NCBI GenBank assembly: GCA_029248265.1
Contig: JAQWJQ010000290.1
Location: forward strand, 1 to 35,948
DNA length: 35,948 bases
Origin: Planctomycetota bacterium
GTDB lineage: Bacteria; Planctomycetota; UBA1135; GCA-002686595
Reading direction: 5' to 3'
Part shown: one piece after another, positions 7,925 to 17,127 of the stretch
Numbering within the stretch: position 1 is the first letter of the stretch
Layout of the letters: each line of letters begins with the position of its first letter
Notes under the pieces: generated by a model
What the model was told of the DNA's origin: nothing
The model's database searches: none
What the model saw: the letters and a program-made list of their open reading frames with translations, nothing else
Position numbers and translations under genes: made by a program

Positions 7925-8829
7925 CAGGCGCCTTCCCGCGCGCCGAGGGGTCGATCGAGCAGGAGACCGAGACGCAGCCTTGCCTCCTCGCTGATCGCAT
8001 CTGGCGCGGTCAGGATCGCGGTCTGCAGCGCCTCGTGACATGCGCAGGGGCCAAGGGCGGCGACCCTGGGGGCCGCCAGGCGGACCGCCTCCCGCGCATG
8101 CCCCACGTTCTTGGACATGACCGCGAGGATCGCCTCCACCGTCACGTCGTCGTGGCCCTCATGCCAGCAGTCGTAGTCCGTGGACATGGCGAGCGTCGCG
8201 TAGCACAGCTCGGCCTCGCGGGCGAGCTTCGCCTCCTGGAGGTTCGTCATGCCGATCACGTGGGCCCCGAGGCCGCGATACATGTTCGACTCGGCGCGCG
8301 TAGAGAACTGTGGACCCTCCATGCAAACGTAGGTCCCCCCATCATGCACGGTCACTCCGGCCTCCTTCGCCGCATCGCGGAGTGAGGCACGGACGCTCGC
8401 ACACACGGGGTCGCCGAACATGACATGAGCGACGACGCCGCCTTCAAAGAAGGTGTCGGCACGGTGGCGCGTCCGGTCGATGAACTGGTCGACCGCGACG
8501 AAGTCACCGGGAGGGATCTCCTCACGGAGCGACCCGACGGCGCCGATGGCCAGGATCCGCGTGACCCCGAGGCGCTTCATGCCCCAGATGTTCGCCCTGT
8601 AGTTGATCTCTGACGGGTTGATCCGGTGTCCCCGCCCGTGGCGCGGGAGGAAGACCATGCGGACACCGTCGAGACGACCGACGACAAAGGCGTCGCTCGG
8701 ATCCCCGAAGGGTGTCGAGAGCACCACCTCCTCGATGTCAGAGATGCCGTCGATTTCATACAGGCCTGAGCCGCCGATCACCCCTACAGCGGGCTCCTCG
8801 GCTACGGATTCGGAGGGGAGTTCGGACAT
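7924..8829 (-). CDS. mtnP: S-methyl-5'-thioadenosine phosphorylase (PNP/MTAP family 2)
   Basis: VGVIGGSGLYEIDGI, VFLPRHGRGHRINPSEINYRANIWGMKRLGV, GGTYVCMEGPQFSTRAESNMYR, VIGMTNLQEAKLAREAELCYATLAMSTDYDCW. Confidence 0.92.
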   Translation of the reverse strand: MSELPSESVAEEPAVGVIGGSGLYEIDGISDIEEVVLSTPFGDPSDAFVVGRLDGVRMVFLPRHGRGHRINPSEINYRANIWGMKRLGVTRILAIGAVGSLREEIPPGDFVAVDQFIDRTRHRADTFFEGGVVAHVMFGDPVCASVRASLRDAAKEAGVTVHDGGTYVCMEGPQFSTRAESNMYRGLGAHVIGMTNLQEAKLAREAELCYATLAMSTDYDCWHEGHDDVTVEAILAVMSKNVGHAREAVRLAAPRVAALGPCACHEALQTAILTAPDAISEEARLRLGLLLDRPLGAREGA

Positions 8830-8903
8830 GGGCGGATGATACTTCGAGGGCCCCCCCCGCGTCAGAACCACTCGCCCCCTCGCGTCTCCACGCCCGCAGG
8901 TGG

Positions 8904-10613
8904 TCAGCGGCGCCGGGCGCCGCCGCCACGTCGCGGACCCCCTCTCCCCCCGCCGCCGCGGGCCCCGCGTCTCGAGCCGCCGCCACGGCGCCGGCCGCTA
9001 CCTCGGCGGCTCCCGCCGCCCTGATCCTCGCCGCCGTAGCCCCCGCCGGAGCCGCCGCCGCCATCGCGGCTCCAGGAGCCCCCTCCGGAGTCGTCACGGT
9101 CCCCCTGACGGACGAACCCGCCCCCTCTGCGGCCGCCACGACCGCCGCCCCGGCGACTTCCGCCGCCGTTGCCGTAACGGTCGCCGCCGAAGCCTCCTCG
9201 GCCCTCACCTCCGCCGTAGCCCTCGCCTTGGCCACCGCCACGGTCGTCCCGGCTGAAGCCTCGGCCCGCGCCGCGCCGGGAGCCACGCCGTGCCCCGCGA
9301 CGGGCACCCCGCCCGGACCCACCACGCCGATCGCCACCGTACTCTTCGCGCTCGTCCCGAGGCGTGAAGCCTCGCCCACGGCCGCCGCGGCGGCTCCCCC
9401 TCCGCGGACCACCGCCATCGCGGGCATCGTGAGGCTCGCTCCCACGACTCTCCGGGCCGACGAGGCGGCGAAGGACCATCGTCGCGTAGGCGCCACGCGG
9501 GAGGCCGAAGGACAGCCGGAGCATCTTCCGGCCACGGAACTCGTTGTCCTGCTCGGCGGGCCGGACTCGAAGGTCGAGCGGGCGTACGATCGCCGGGCGA
9601 GCCTCCGGCTTCAGCTGGAAGCCAGGGACATCAGGGAGTTGAAGGTCATCAGGCCGGAGCCCCATGCCCTCAAGCACGCGCTCGAAGAGCGCCCGCTGTT
9701 CCGGATCAACGACCCCGTCGAGTCGCTCGCCCGGTAGCACCAACGACTCGTGCCATTGCTCGGGGAGCGGCATCGCACCCTTGGGGAAGCGCAGCCGCCC
9801 CTCGATACCGGAGAGCCCGAAGCGCTCGGGGCAGTTCTCGTCGATCCAGAGCTCGAGGGCGCGGTTCCAGAGGTGGGACTGAAAGGCGTAGAGGTGAATC
9901 AGGCGCTCCCGGGTACCGACCCGCCCGAAGGCCCCGGCGAAGTCGTCGTTGTAGCGCTTGAGGTGCTCGAAGACGGAGTGGTAACGGCCGAGCTTGCCGG
10001 CAATGGAGCGACAAGCAGACCAGTTGCCCCAGCTCCGCCAGAGGGCCTCCTTCAGGCTCCTCCGAGCGGGCGGCTCGTAGGGAGAGGAGCTCGCGATCAG
10101 CCGCTGGAGGGCCCCGCTCACGTCGCCCTGGATCAGGTCGAGGACGATCCACCCCTGCCCGTGTCGGAGGTTGCCGAAGCGTTGCTCGTCAAAGTAGTTG
10201 GGCAACCCGTGCTCGCGCACAGGATCGAGGGACGCGCGCACTCGATCGCAGTCCGCGCCGTCGAGGTCCCTGACGACGATGCCGAACTCGTTCCCCAACG
10301 AGGCCTTCGAGTCGAGCGGAGCGGCGGTCCAACCAACGGTCTGGATGCCCAAGGTCCGCTGCTGGACGCTCACGGACGGGCCGCGCTCCAGGCTCATGTA
10401 CTGAGTGGTCACACCCTGGCGGTCCTTCAGGCCCGCCATGCAGATGTCCCCCGGCGTCACCCCGACGAGGTTCGCGAGCTCCGTGGCCGCCTCCATCGAG
10501 GTCAGCTTCTCCTTGCGCACGCGGTAGAGACGATGCGGACCGGTCGACTCGAGCACCTCCGGGAGGAGGCGCTCGGTGACCTTGAAATCTGTGGGACGAA
10601 CTTTGAGCTTCAC
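8904..10613 (-). CDS. truD: tRNA pseudouridine(13) synthase TruD with long RGG-rich C-terminal extension
   Basis: MKLKVRPTDFKVTERLL...; AGLKDRQGVTTQYMSLE catalytic motif; LPNYFDEQRFGNLRHGQGW; C-terminal ~183 aa (8907..9455) is RGG/GGR/SRRG low complexity. Confidence 0.9.
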   Translation of the reverse strand: MKLKVRPTDFKVTERLLPEVLESTGPHRLYRVRKEKLTSMEAATELANLVGVTPGDICMAGLKDRQGVTTQYMSLERGPSVSVQQRTLGIQTVGWTAAPLDSKASLGNEFGIVVRDLDGADCDRVRASLDPVREHGLPNYFDEQRFGNLRHGQGWIVLDLIQGDVSGALQRLIASSSPYEPPARRSLKEALWRSWGNWSACRSIAGKLGRYHSVFEHLKRYNDDFAGAFGRVGTRERLIHLYAFQSHLWNRALELWIDENCPERFGLSGIEGRLRFPKGAMPLPEQWHESLVLPGERLDGVVDPEQRALFERVLEGMGLRPDDLQLPDVPGFQLKPEARPAIVRPLDLRVRPAEQDNEFRGRKMLRLSFGLPRGAYATMVLRRLVGPESRGSEPHDARDGGGPRRGSRRGGRGRGFTPRDEREEYGGDRRGGSGRGARRGARRGSRRGAGRGFSRDDRGGGQGEGYGGGEGRGGFGGDRYGNGGGSRRGGGRGGRRGGGFVRQGDRDDSGGGSWSRDGGGGSGGGYGGEDQGGGSRRGSGRRRGGGSRRGARGGGGRGGPRRGGGARRR

Positions 10614-10621
10614 GGGCGCGA

Positions 10622-11623
10622 TCAGTGGCGGGGAGGACGGACCTTGCGCAGCTGTTTCAGGACGCGCTCGAAGTCCCGCGGCAGAGGAGCCACGATCTCG
10701 AGCGGTTGCGTCCGCGCGCCGAGGGGAGGGAGCACGACCTCATGGGCGTGCAACGTGAGACGGTCGATGAGCGGGCGCTCGGGCAGCCCCCGCTTGGGCC
10801 GATAGCTCGCCTTGAACTCGGAGAGCTTGAAGTCCGAGCGGCGGCCATAGAAGCGATCCACGACGAGGGGGAAGCCCTCGTGGCTCAGGTGGACCCGGAT
10901 CTGGTGGGTTCGACCGGTGATGGGCTCGCAGCGCAGGAGGGTGTACCCGTCAAAGCGCTCGGCGATGCTCACCTTGGTTGTCGACGGCTTGCCGTCGTTC
11001 GCGACCTGCATCCGGCCGCTCTTCCGGAGGACCGGTCCGATCGGGTGGTCGAGGACCATGGACTCCCCATCGGCGAGATAGGGCTCCCCCTCCACGAGGG
11101 CGAGGTAGGACTTCTTGATGGTCCCGGCCTCGAAGGCCTGCCGGAGGGCGCGCTCCGCCTCGAGGTTCTTCGCCACGACGACGGCACCGGTGGTGTCCTT
11201 GTCGATCCGGTGCACGAGCCGCGGTCGGAAGCTGAGGCCGCCGTCCTCGGCCACCTCGCGCTCCTCGACGATCTGCAGGAGCGCCCCCGCCAGAGAACCC
11301 AGCTCTCGCATCCAGCGTTCGGGCTCCACCGCCAGGTTGTGTGGTTTCTCGACGATCAGGACATCCTCGTCCTCGTGGAGGACCGGGATCTCGACACCAG
11401 GATCGACCGGCCGCTTGGGAGCGCGCTCCCAATCCACTGTGACCATCACGACCTGATTCGGCCGCAGGCGCTTGCCCGGCACCGTGTCGAGGCCGTCCAA
11501 CAGGATGTTGCCTGCGGCAATCTCCTGCCGGAGGAAGCCCTTCGAGAGGCCTGGGTACTGCAAGCAGAGGAACTCATCGAGCTCCAGCCCAGCCCGCTCG
11601 TCTGCGACGACGAACGTATCCAT
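10622..11623 (-). CDS. RluA/RluD-family RNA pseudouridine synthase with S4-like N-terminus
   Basis: LVHRIDKDTTGAVVVAKN, PITGRTHQIRVHLSHEGFPLVVDRFYG, N-terminal SKGFLRQEIAAGNILLDG. Confidence 0.9.
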   Translation of the reverse strand: MDTFVVADERAGLELDEFLCLQYPGLSKGFLRQEIAAGNILLDGLDTVPGKRLRPNQVVMVTVDWERAPKRPVDPGVEIPVLHEDEDVLIVEKPHNLAVEPERWMRELGSLAGALLQIVEEREVAEDGGLSFRPRLVHRIDKDTTGAVVVAKNLEAERALRQAFEAGTIKKSYLALVEGEPYLADGESMVLDHPIGPVLRKSGRMQVANDGKPSTTKVSIAERFDGYTLLRCEPITGRTHQIRVHLSHEGFPLVVDRFYGRRSDFKLSEFKASYRPKRGLPERPLIDRLTLHAHEVVLPPLGARTQPLEIVAPLPRDFERVLKQLRKVRPPRH

Positions 11624-11627
11624 GGCG

Positions 11628-12209
11628 TCAGGTCGCCGAAGGCGAGGAGGAGCCTGCGCTGTTGGCGCTCGCGTAGACCTCGGGCTTCAGAACGCCAACG
11701 TAGGGGAGGTTCCGATACCGCCCGGCGAAGTCGAGCCCGTAGCCGACCACGAACAGGTCCTCGACCTCGTGGACCCGGAAGTCCGCGTCGAGATCCACGC
11801 TTCGGCGACTGGGCTTGTCAAGGAACACACAGGTCGCAACCTCTGCAGCACCCCGCTCGAGGAACTCGGCCTTGAGGCGATTCATCGTCTTGCCGGTGTC
11901 GAGGATGTCGTCCACCAGCAGCAGCCGGCGACCCTCGATCTCACCCGTCGGGAAGAAGCTGATCTTGAGGTCCCCGGAGGTGGTCCGGTCGCCATACGAC
12001 GAGGCCGAGACGAACGCGAGTTCGAGGGGGATCGGGATCCGCCGGATCAGATCTGAGGCAAAGATGCACGACCCCTTGAGGATCGAGACGACGGTCAGAT
12101 CTCCCCCATCGAAGCGCTCCGTGATCGCCGCAGCGACCCGCTCGAGGCCTTCGACGATCGTCTCCTCGGAGAAGAGAACGTTATCGATATCTTGGTGCAG
12201 GCTGGTCAT
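11628..12209 (-). CDS. hpt: Hypoxanthine phosphoribosyltransferase
   Basis: MTSLHQDIDNVLFSEETI...; VVSILKGSCIFASDLIRRI, RRLLLVDDILDTGKTMNRL, VGYGLDFAGRYRNLPYVGVLKPEVY. Confidence 0.92.
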   Translation of the reverse strand: MTSLHQDIDNVLFSEETIVEGLERVAAAITERFDGGDLTVVSILKGSCIFASDLIRRIPIPLELAFVSASSYGDRTTSGDLKISFFPTGEIEGRRLLLVDDILDTGKTMNRLKAEFLERGAAEVATCVFLDKPSRRSVDLDADFRVHEVEDLFVVGYGLDFAGRYRNLPYVGVLKPEVYASANSAGSSSPSAT

Positions 12210-12398
12210 TGAGGCCGGAGAGGTTAGATCAGCGGGCTCCCTGGGGGCGGGCGCCTCGGCTGATTTTGGCCCCCTTCCGCGGTATGGGCTTCCAGAGGCG
12301 GCCCCTGGCCAGACAGACAGGGGCGCGAACCCACGGGGCCCCACCGCCGCCGTCGGCCTAGAGCCTCGCCACCAGGTCGCGGCCGTCCCCCTTTATGG

Positions 12399-12476
12399 CT
12401 CCAAGCGGTGTCTTCAGGCGGTGGCTTCAGGCGGTGGCTCGAGGCTGTGGCTCCAGGCCGTGGCTCCAAGGCAGGG
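12399..12476. repeat. Imperfect 13-bp tandem repeat, six units
   Basis: ctccaagcggtgt / cttcaggcggtgg / cttcaggcggtgg / ctcgaggctgtgg / ctccaggccgtgg / ctccaaggcaggg; period not a multiple of 3, in a ~500-bp gap with no convincing gene. Confidence 0.75.
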
Positions 12477-12726
12477 CCGTGCCCGCTGGCCGCTCCTGAA
12501 GAGCCAGACCTCCCTTCCCCGCGGCCCCGCACATGCAGTGATCTCCCGCGCCAGAGCCCCCGCCTGGCCCACGGAGCGGCACCTGGACCCAGAGGCCATC
12601 ACGAACGGCCGCTTCTGAAGCCGTCCGAACAGCTCGTGGAGGCCGGCCTCAGCCCTCGACGAGCCCTCCGCCCCCGACCGCACCGCCGCGCGAGCTCGAC
12701 CCGTGAGGTCGCCCCCGGGGCCGGCT

Positions 12727-13587
12727 TCAGCCCATGATCGACGGGTCGGCGGCCAGCGAGACGAGGTGGGCGAAGCCGCCTTGCCCCGGGCGCCGACGGC
12801 CGCGCTCATCCAGCCGCACCAGCGCGCCGCACGCAGCGAGCCAAACGCCGCCACCGAGCGCCGCGGGGATGGCGAGCGCATCCTCCATCCCATCCACGCC
12901 CTCAAGCTCTACCCCATGGATCACGCGACCTGTAGGTCCAATCTTGAGCACCCTTGAGGCGCGATCACCGGCGACCCAGACCGCGTCTTCCGCCGCGTGC
13001 TCCGCGGGCGCGAGGGCCACGGCGGTGAACGGTAGAGGGCGCGACTCGAGGCATCGCCAGCGCTCTTGAAGCGACGGAGTTCGGCACCATCGCTCGAGCC
13101 GAGTGGATGGGCCGGCCGAGGCACGAAGGACCCAGATCTTCCCACCGGAGCCCGCTCGGCAAACGGTCACGCCCGGGGCGGCGACCGCCGCAGGGCCAGT
13201 ACCTCCCCACCCGGGCACCAACACCGGCGGAGAGAGGGCCGGCCGGAGTTCAGTCCCGGTCCATTCGAGCCAGCGTGCGCGCCCCTGAAGGCGGCGGTCC
13301 AGAGACGAGCGCACGAAGACCCCACGGCCCACACGCGGCCTCACCTCCGTTGGAGCACCCACCTCGACACGACAAACCACGGTTCCGTCAGCGCGCAGGC
13401 CATAGAGGGCGTGCCCCGCACGGTCCGCGGCCCAGAGAGCCGCCTGCCCACCGGGCTCGGGGCGTTGGCCAGCGGCTCTGGCCGAACTCCCCCAGCCCGA
13501 GAGGCCCACGGCCAATCCGACCGCCAACGCGCTCCCCTCGAGGGCGAGCACGCCAAGATCGCGGCGACCCACCTCTTGTGACGGCAT
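12727..13587 (-). CDS. Hypothetical secreted protein (possible beta-propeller-like)
   Basis: ORF 12727..13665, plausible ATG at 13587 (MPSQEVGRRDLGVLALEGSALAVGLAVGLSGWG...); repeated WVAGD/WAADRAG-type strands. Confidence 0.45.
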   Translation of the reverse strand: MPSQEVGRRDLGVLALEGSALAVGLAVGLSGWGSSARAAGQRPEPGGQAALWAADRAGHALYGLRADGTVVCRVEVGAPTEVRPRVGRGVFVRSSLDRRLQGRARWLEWTGTELRPALSPPVLVPGWGGTGPAAVAAPGVTVCRAGSGGKIWVLRASAGPSTRLERWCRTPSLQERWRCLESRPLPFTAVALAPAEHAAEDAVWVAGDRASRVLKIGPTGRVIHGVELEGVDGMEDALAIPAALGGGVWLAACGALVRLDERGRRRPGQGGFAHLVSLAADPSIMG

Positions 13588-13809
13588 GCCCTTGGGGACG
13601 AGCGGGCCACTGCCGGGTGGCAGCCGCACGTCGCTTCTCGCCGGTGCAGCGCACCGCGCCGGCATCCCAGACGCGCGCTCGAGCGGGGCCTGCCCGCGCT
13701 CGACCCGGAATCTCCGCGCTCCCTCCCTGGCCCTGCGCCATTCCCACAGCCCGTACCCTGCGCCCCCTCCTCACCCCCGACTGTTCCCTGGCGGCAAGAA
13801 GGCTCCACC

Positions 13810-13839
13810 CAACAGAGGCTCCCGCAACAGAGGCTCCCG
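13810..13839. repeat. Perfect 15-bp tandem duplication
   Basis: CAACAGAGGCTCCCG x2, ~20 bp past the stop codon of the minus-strand gene ending at 13859. Confidence 0.8.
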
Positions 13840-13858
13840 CACCCGGGGCGGGCGATCC

Positions 13859-14983
13859 CTAGGCCGGCGGTGGATTGAACGGATAGAGCACGAGGTAGAC
13901 CAGCACCCCCGTGAGCGACACGTACATCCAGATCGGCAGCGTCCAACGTGCCAGGCGCTTGTGCCGGTCCCAGTCTTCCTTGTGCGCCAGCCAGAAGACC
14001 CGCAGGACCATCGGGAGGTTGACGACCGCGAGCACCACGTGGGTCAGCAGCATGAGGAGGTAGGCCGCCTTGGCCGCTCCCTCGCCGTTGAACTTGGTCG
14101 GTCCGCCGCTGATCGGTAGCACCGCAAAGTGATAGTAGAGGTAGCAGCTGAGGAACGCGGCGCTGACCACGAAGGCCGCCTTCATCAGCGCCTCGTGGAG
14201 CTTCTTGCGCCCGCTGACGATGGCTGCCAGGCCCGCGACCAGGAGCAGGAAGGCCACCCCGTTCAGGCTCGCGTTCACCAGCGGGAGACGAGAGCGACCC
14301 GGGAGCGGCCACTGGTAGTCGAGCCCGGCCAGCGCGCGGGCCCGCGCCACGATGAGGCCGTACCGGTCCGTGAGGACCCGCTCCGCCTCGTCGAGGTCCG
14401 CACCGTCTTCGCCCTGAGCCGGGTCACGCAGATCGTACCAGCCGGCGACCCTCCCCTCCCGGTCGACCACAGGCATCCTGGTCGCGTGGGTGATGGCGAG
14501 GCCTGGCGCCGCCTCGGTGGAGTCTCGCACCACGGGGACCAGCAGCCCCTCGTTCATGAAGCGGTGCATCTGCTCCTCGGTCTCACTGCGGACAAACAGC
14601 CAGCGCTCTGGATCCGCGCCGAAGAGGTCCGCGTACTCCTGAAGCTCCGCTGCGGTGTCCACCTCAGGATCGAGGGAGAAGGAGATCACCCGCACCGGGG
14701 TGCCCTCAAGGGCGGGGATCAGCCGCTCTGCGATGTCCCTGGAGACGCTCGGGCAGGGCCCCTTGCAGCGCACGAAGAAGGGCACCGCGATCCACGGCTG
14801 ACCGAGCAGGTCCGCGCGCGTGAGGGCCTCCCCCTGACTGTCCTCGAAGGTGAAGTCCGGCACGCCTCCGAAGCGATCCGCCGACTCGGGGAGCGGCTCA
14901 CCCTGGAGCTCCTGGGGGTGCGCAGCGGCGGGCTCCAGGCAGGCGACGAGGACGGCGAAGAAGAGAGCAGCGACTCGGGACAT
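13859..14983 (-). CDS. Sco1/SenC-type copper chaperone fused to DUF420 membrane domain
   Basis: VRCKGPCPSVSRDIAERLIPAL (CxxxC) and ITHATRMPVVDREGRVAGWYD (Sco His); C-terminal LPLVNASLNGVAFLLLVAGL...LHEALMKAAFVVSAAFLSCYLYYH...RHKRLARWTLPIWMYVSLTGVLVYLVLYP is DUF420-like. Confidence 0.85.
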   Translation of the reverse strand: MSRVAALFFAVLVACLEPAAAHPQELQGEPLPESADRFGGVPDFTFEDSQGEALTRADLLGQPWIAVPFFVRCKGPCPSVSRDIAERLIPALEGTPVRVISFSLDPEVDTAAELQEYADLFGADPERWLFVRSETEEQMHRFMNEGLLVPVVRDSTEAAPGLAITHATRMPVVDREGRVAGWYDLRDPAQGEDGADLDEAERVLTDRYGLIVARARALAGLDYQWPLPGRSRLPLVNASLNGVAFLLLVAGLAAIVSGRKKLHEALMKAAFVVSAAFLSCYLYYHFAVLPISGGPTKFNGEGAAKAAYLLMLLTHVVLAVVNLPMVLRVFWLAHKEDWDRHKRLARWTLPIWMYVSLTGVLVYLVLYPFNPPPA

Positions 14984-15014
14984 GGTGCGGCGGGCCCCTG
15001 CGGGCGGTCCGGGA

Positions 15015-15932
15015 TCAGACGCCGCGGAGCACGGGGTCCACGAACAGGAGCGCCATCAGCGCGGGGAGATAGATGATCGAGGCGAGGAGCAACCGCCGCG
15101 CGCTCTCGTGGGACTCCTCACGCGCAAAGGCGAGGGAGGGGATGATGTAGAGCGCACCGAGGAGGAGCGCACCCGTCACATACACCGGCCCCGCGAGACC
15201 GCTCATGGCGGGCATGAGCGTCACGGGGACGATGCTCAGCGAGTAGATCACCGCGTAGCGTCCGGCGACGCCTTCCGAACCAGGTTGGTTGGGAACCATC
15301 CGGTGCCCCGCCCGGGCGTAGTCCTCGCGGTAGAGCCAGGCGATGGCCATGAAGTGCGGAAACTGCCACGCGAAGATCGTCGCGAAGAGCGCCCAGCCCA
15401 GGGGGCCGATCTCGCCCGCGAGGGCCGCGTAGCCGATCAGGACCGGCGCCGCTCCGGGGACCGCGCCGATGACCGTGTTGAGGGTGCTGACCCGCTTGAG
15501 CGGGGTGTAGATGCACACGTAGACCACGAGGGTGGCGAGCACCAGCACCGCTGAGAGCAGGTTGAAGGACAGCGCGAGCCCCGCGGTCCCCCCCGACCCG
15601 AGGACCACGGCGAACACCACCGCCTGCAGCACCGTCAGCTCGCCCGTCACCAGCGGTCGCTGGCGTGTGCGCTCCATCAGGCCGTCCGTCTCTCGCTCGA
15701 CGACCTGGTTGATGATGCTCGCGGCGCCGGTGACCAGCAGGACATAGAGGCCCGCCTCGGCACAGCGCAGGAGGTTGAGGATCGCCGGGTCGCGGGTCGC
15801 CAGCCATCCGCCGAGCGCGGCGGTCAGGAACACCATGGTGGCGACACGCAGCCGGAGGAGATCCAGCCAGGGCGCCAGGGCGCTCCGGGGGCTGGCGGCC
15901 GCCGCCGTGTCAGCTTCATCGTGAGCGCTCAT
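15015..15932 (-). CDS. ctaB: Heme o synthase (protoheme IX farnesyltransferase)
   Basis: UbiA-family: ASIINQVVERETDGLMERTRQRPLVTGEL, YTPLKRVSTLNTVIGAVPGAAPVLIGYAA, FAWQFPHFMAIAWLYREDYARAG. Confidence 0.93.
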   Translation of the reverse strand: MSAHDEADTAAAASPRSALAPWLDLLRLRVATMVFLTAALGGWLATRDPAILNLLRCAEAGLYVLLVTGAASIINQVVERETDGLMERTRQRPLVTGELTVLQAVVFAVVLGSGGTAGLALSFNLLSAVLVLATLVVYVCIYTPLKRVSTLNTVIGAVPGAAPVLIGYAALAGEIGPLGWALFATIFAWQFPHFMAIAWLYREDYARAGHRMVPNQPGSEGVAGRYAVIYSLSIVPVTLMPAMSGLAGPVYVTGALLLGALYIIPSLAFAREESHESARRLLLASIIYLPALMALLFVDPVLRGV

Positions 15933-16921
15933 GCCCCGACCTCCTCGCCCGTCAATGCCCGGCGCGAGTACATCGCGCCGACGACGACAGAGGACAACAA
16001 GACGGCCCCGACGAACACGTGCGCCGTGGCGAAGGCCACCTCACCCACCGACACCTCTGACTCCATCCCTCCAGAGATGAAGTAGATCGCGATGGTCGCG
16101 AGCACTCCGAGGACGAACTGAGCGATCAGGGAACCGACCTGGAGGCGCTGGAGGAACCTCAGCGGAGCGCGGTTCGCGCCACGCTCAACGCCCTCTGCTG
16201 CCGCGTCACCCAGGACCTTGGAGAAGGTCAGGACAAGCACGACGACCCCCAACGCGAGGGTCCCGTGGACCGCCAGCGCTGAGGTCTGCCCCTGGTGCCG
16301 CAGCCAGGCGCCGAGAGTGATCTGTCCGTAGACGACGACCGCCGTGGTCGTCCCGAGGAACCGCAGCCCACCCGCGAAGCGCGAGGGGGTGGGGACGAGA
16401 TCTCGCCACGTGCGGCTCGCCGTGACGGCAAGCGCCACGATCAGGGTGACGACCAGCTGGGCCAAGGCTCCGTGCAGGAAGGCCAGGTTCTGGCTGTTCT
16501 CCAGCACGCGCGTCCCCCCGAGGAGTCCCTGACCGATGATGACGAGGAGCACCGCCCATGCCATACCGGTCACCCCGCGCGCGGCGCGTTGGATGTAGCA
16601 GGTGGCGAGGACGCAGATGGCCACCAGCCCCAGCGCGGATGCCCAGACGCGGTGGGCGTGCTCGAGCGTCACACCCCGGCCCTCGTCGAGCATTTCGCTG
16701 AATGGATAGGTCCACATGTTCTGGCTGAAGGTCGCCGGCCAATCCGGCACCGCCATGCCAACGCGGTAGGTCGTAACGCCCCCACCGATCACCACGAGGA
16801 CGGCCACGAAGGCGACGAGGACTCGGCTCGCGCCGCGCGGCCCGAGGAAGAGCAGCGGGATCGGCAGCAGCGGCTGCCAGACGAGCTGCGGATCACGGAA
16901 CCAGGCAAGCGGGACGCCCAC
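15929..16921 (-). CDS. ctaA: Heme A synthase (COX15/CtaA family); true start may be upstream
   Basis: GGGVTTYRVGMAVPDWPATF, LEHAHRVWASALGL, GQGLLGGTRVLENSQNLAFLHGALAQ; called start is GTG and an in-frame hydrophobic extension (RLRLRNALVLLFLV) lies upstream; ATGA overlap with ctaB. Confidence 0.88.
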   Translation of the reverse strand: MGVPLAWFRDPQLVWQPLLPIPLLFLGPRGASRVLVAFVAVLVVIGGGVTTYRVGMAVPDWPATFSQNMWTYPFSEMLDEGRGVTLEHAHRVWASALGLVAICVLATCYIQRAARGVTGMAWAVLLVIIGQGLLGGTRVLENSQNLAFLHGALAQLVVTLIVALAVTASRTWRDLVPTPSRFAGGLRFLGTTTAVVVYGQITLGAWLRHQGQTSALAVHGTLALGVVVLVLTFSKVLGDAAAEGVERGANRAPLRFLQRLQVGSLIAQFVLGVLATIAIYFISGGMESEVSVGEVAFATAHVFVGAVLLSSVVVGAMYSRRALTGEEVGA

Positions 16922-17127
16922 CAGGAACAGGAGGACCAGGGCGTTCCGGAGCCTGAGCCGCGGCCCTGAGGCCGTGACAGCAGGGGGCTGGGAGGGGGCG
17001 ACTCCGGCAAGCGAGTCGGCTGAGGTGGTGGAGACCAGGCGCTGAGGGGGGGGGCGGCGCCCACAGGTACATAGGCACCCGGGGCGCGAGGTGGAAGCTC
17101 CGAAGTTGGTCTAGCCTTGGCGATGAG

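Noticed and set aside
8712-9737. Plus-strand 341-aa and minus-strand 259-aa Ala-rich ORFs opposite/overlapping the truD tail
   Set aside because: Alternate-frame readings of the GGC/CGC-rich RGG-coding repeat; truD frame is supported by its conserved catalytic part.
10625-11875. Plus-strand 416-aa ORF antisense to the RluA/D-type gene
   Set aside because: Shadow ORF opposite a well-supported pseudouridine synthase gene.
12295-12390. Possible tRNA-like fold on the minus strand (GACGGCC...GTCTGTC acceptor-like pairing, GGGTTCGCG T-loop-like, ending near TGGCCA)
   Set aside because: T-stem and D-stem do not pair properly, T-loop lacks the conserved A58, and no clean anticodon arm; chance resemblance.
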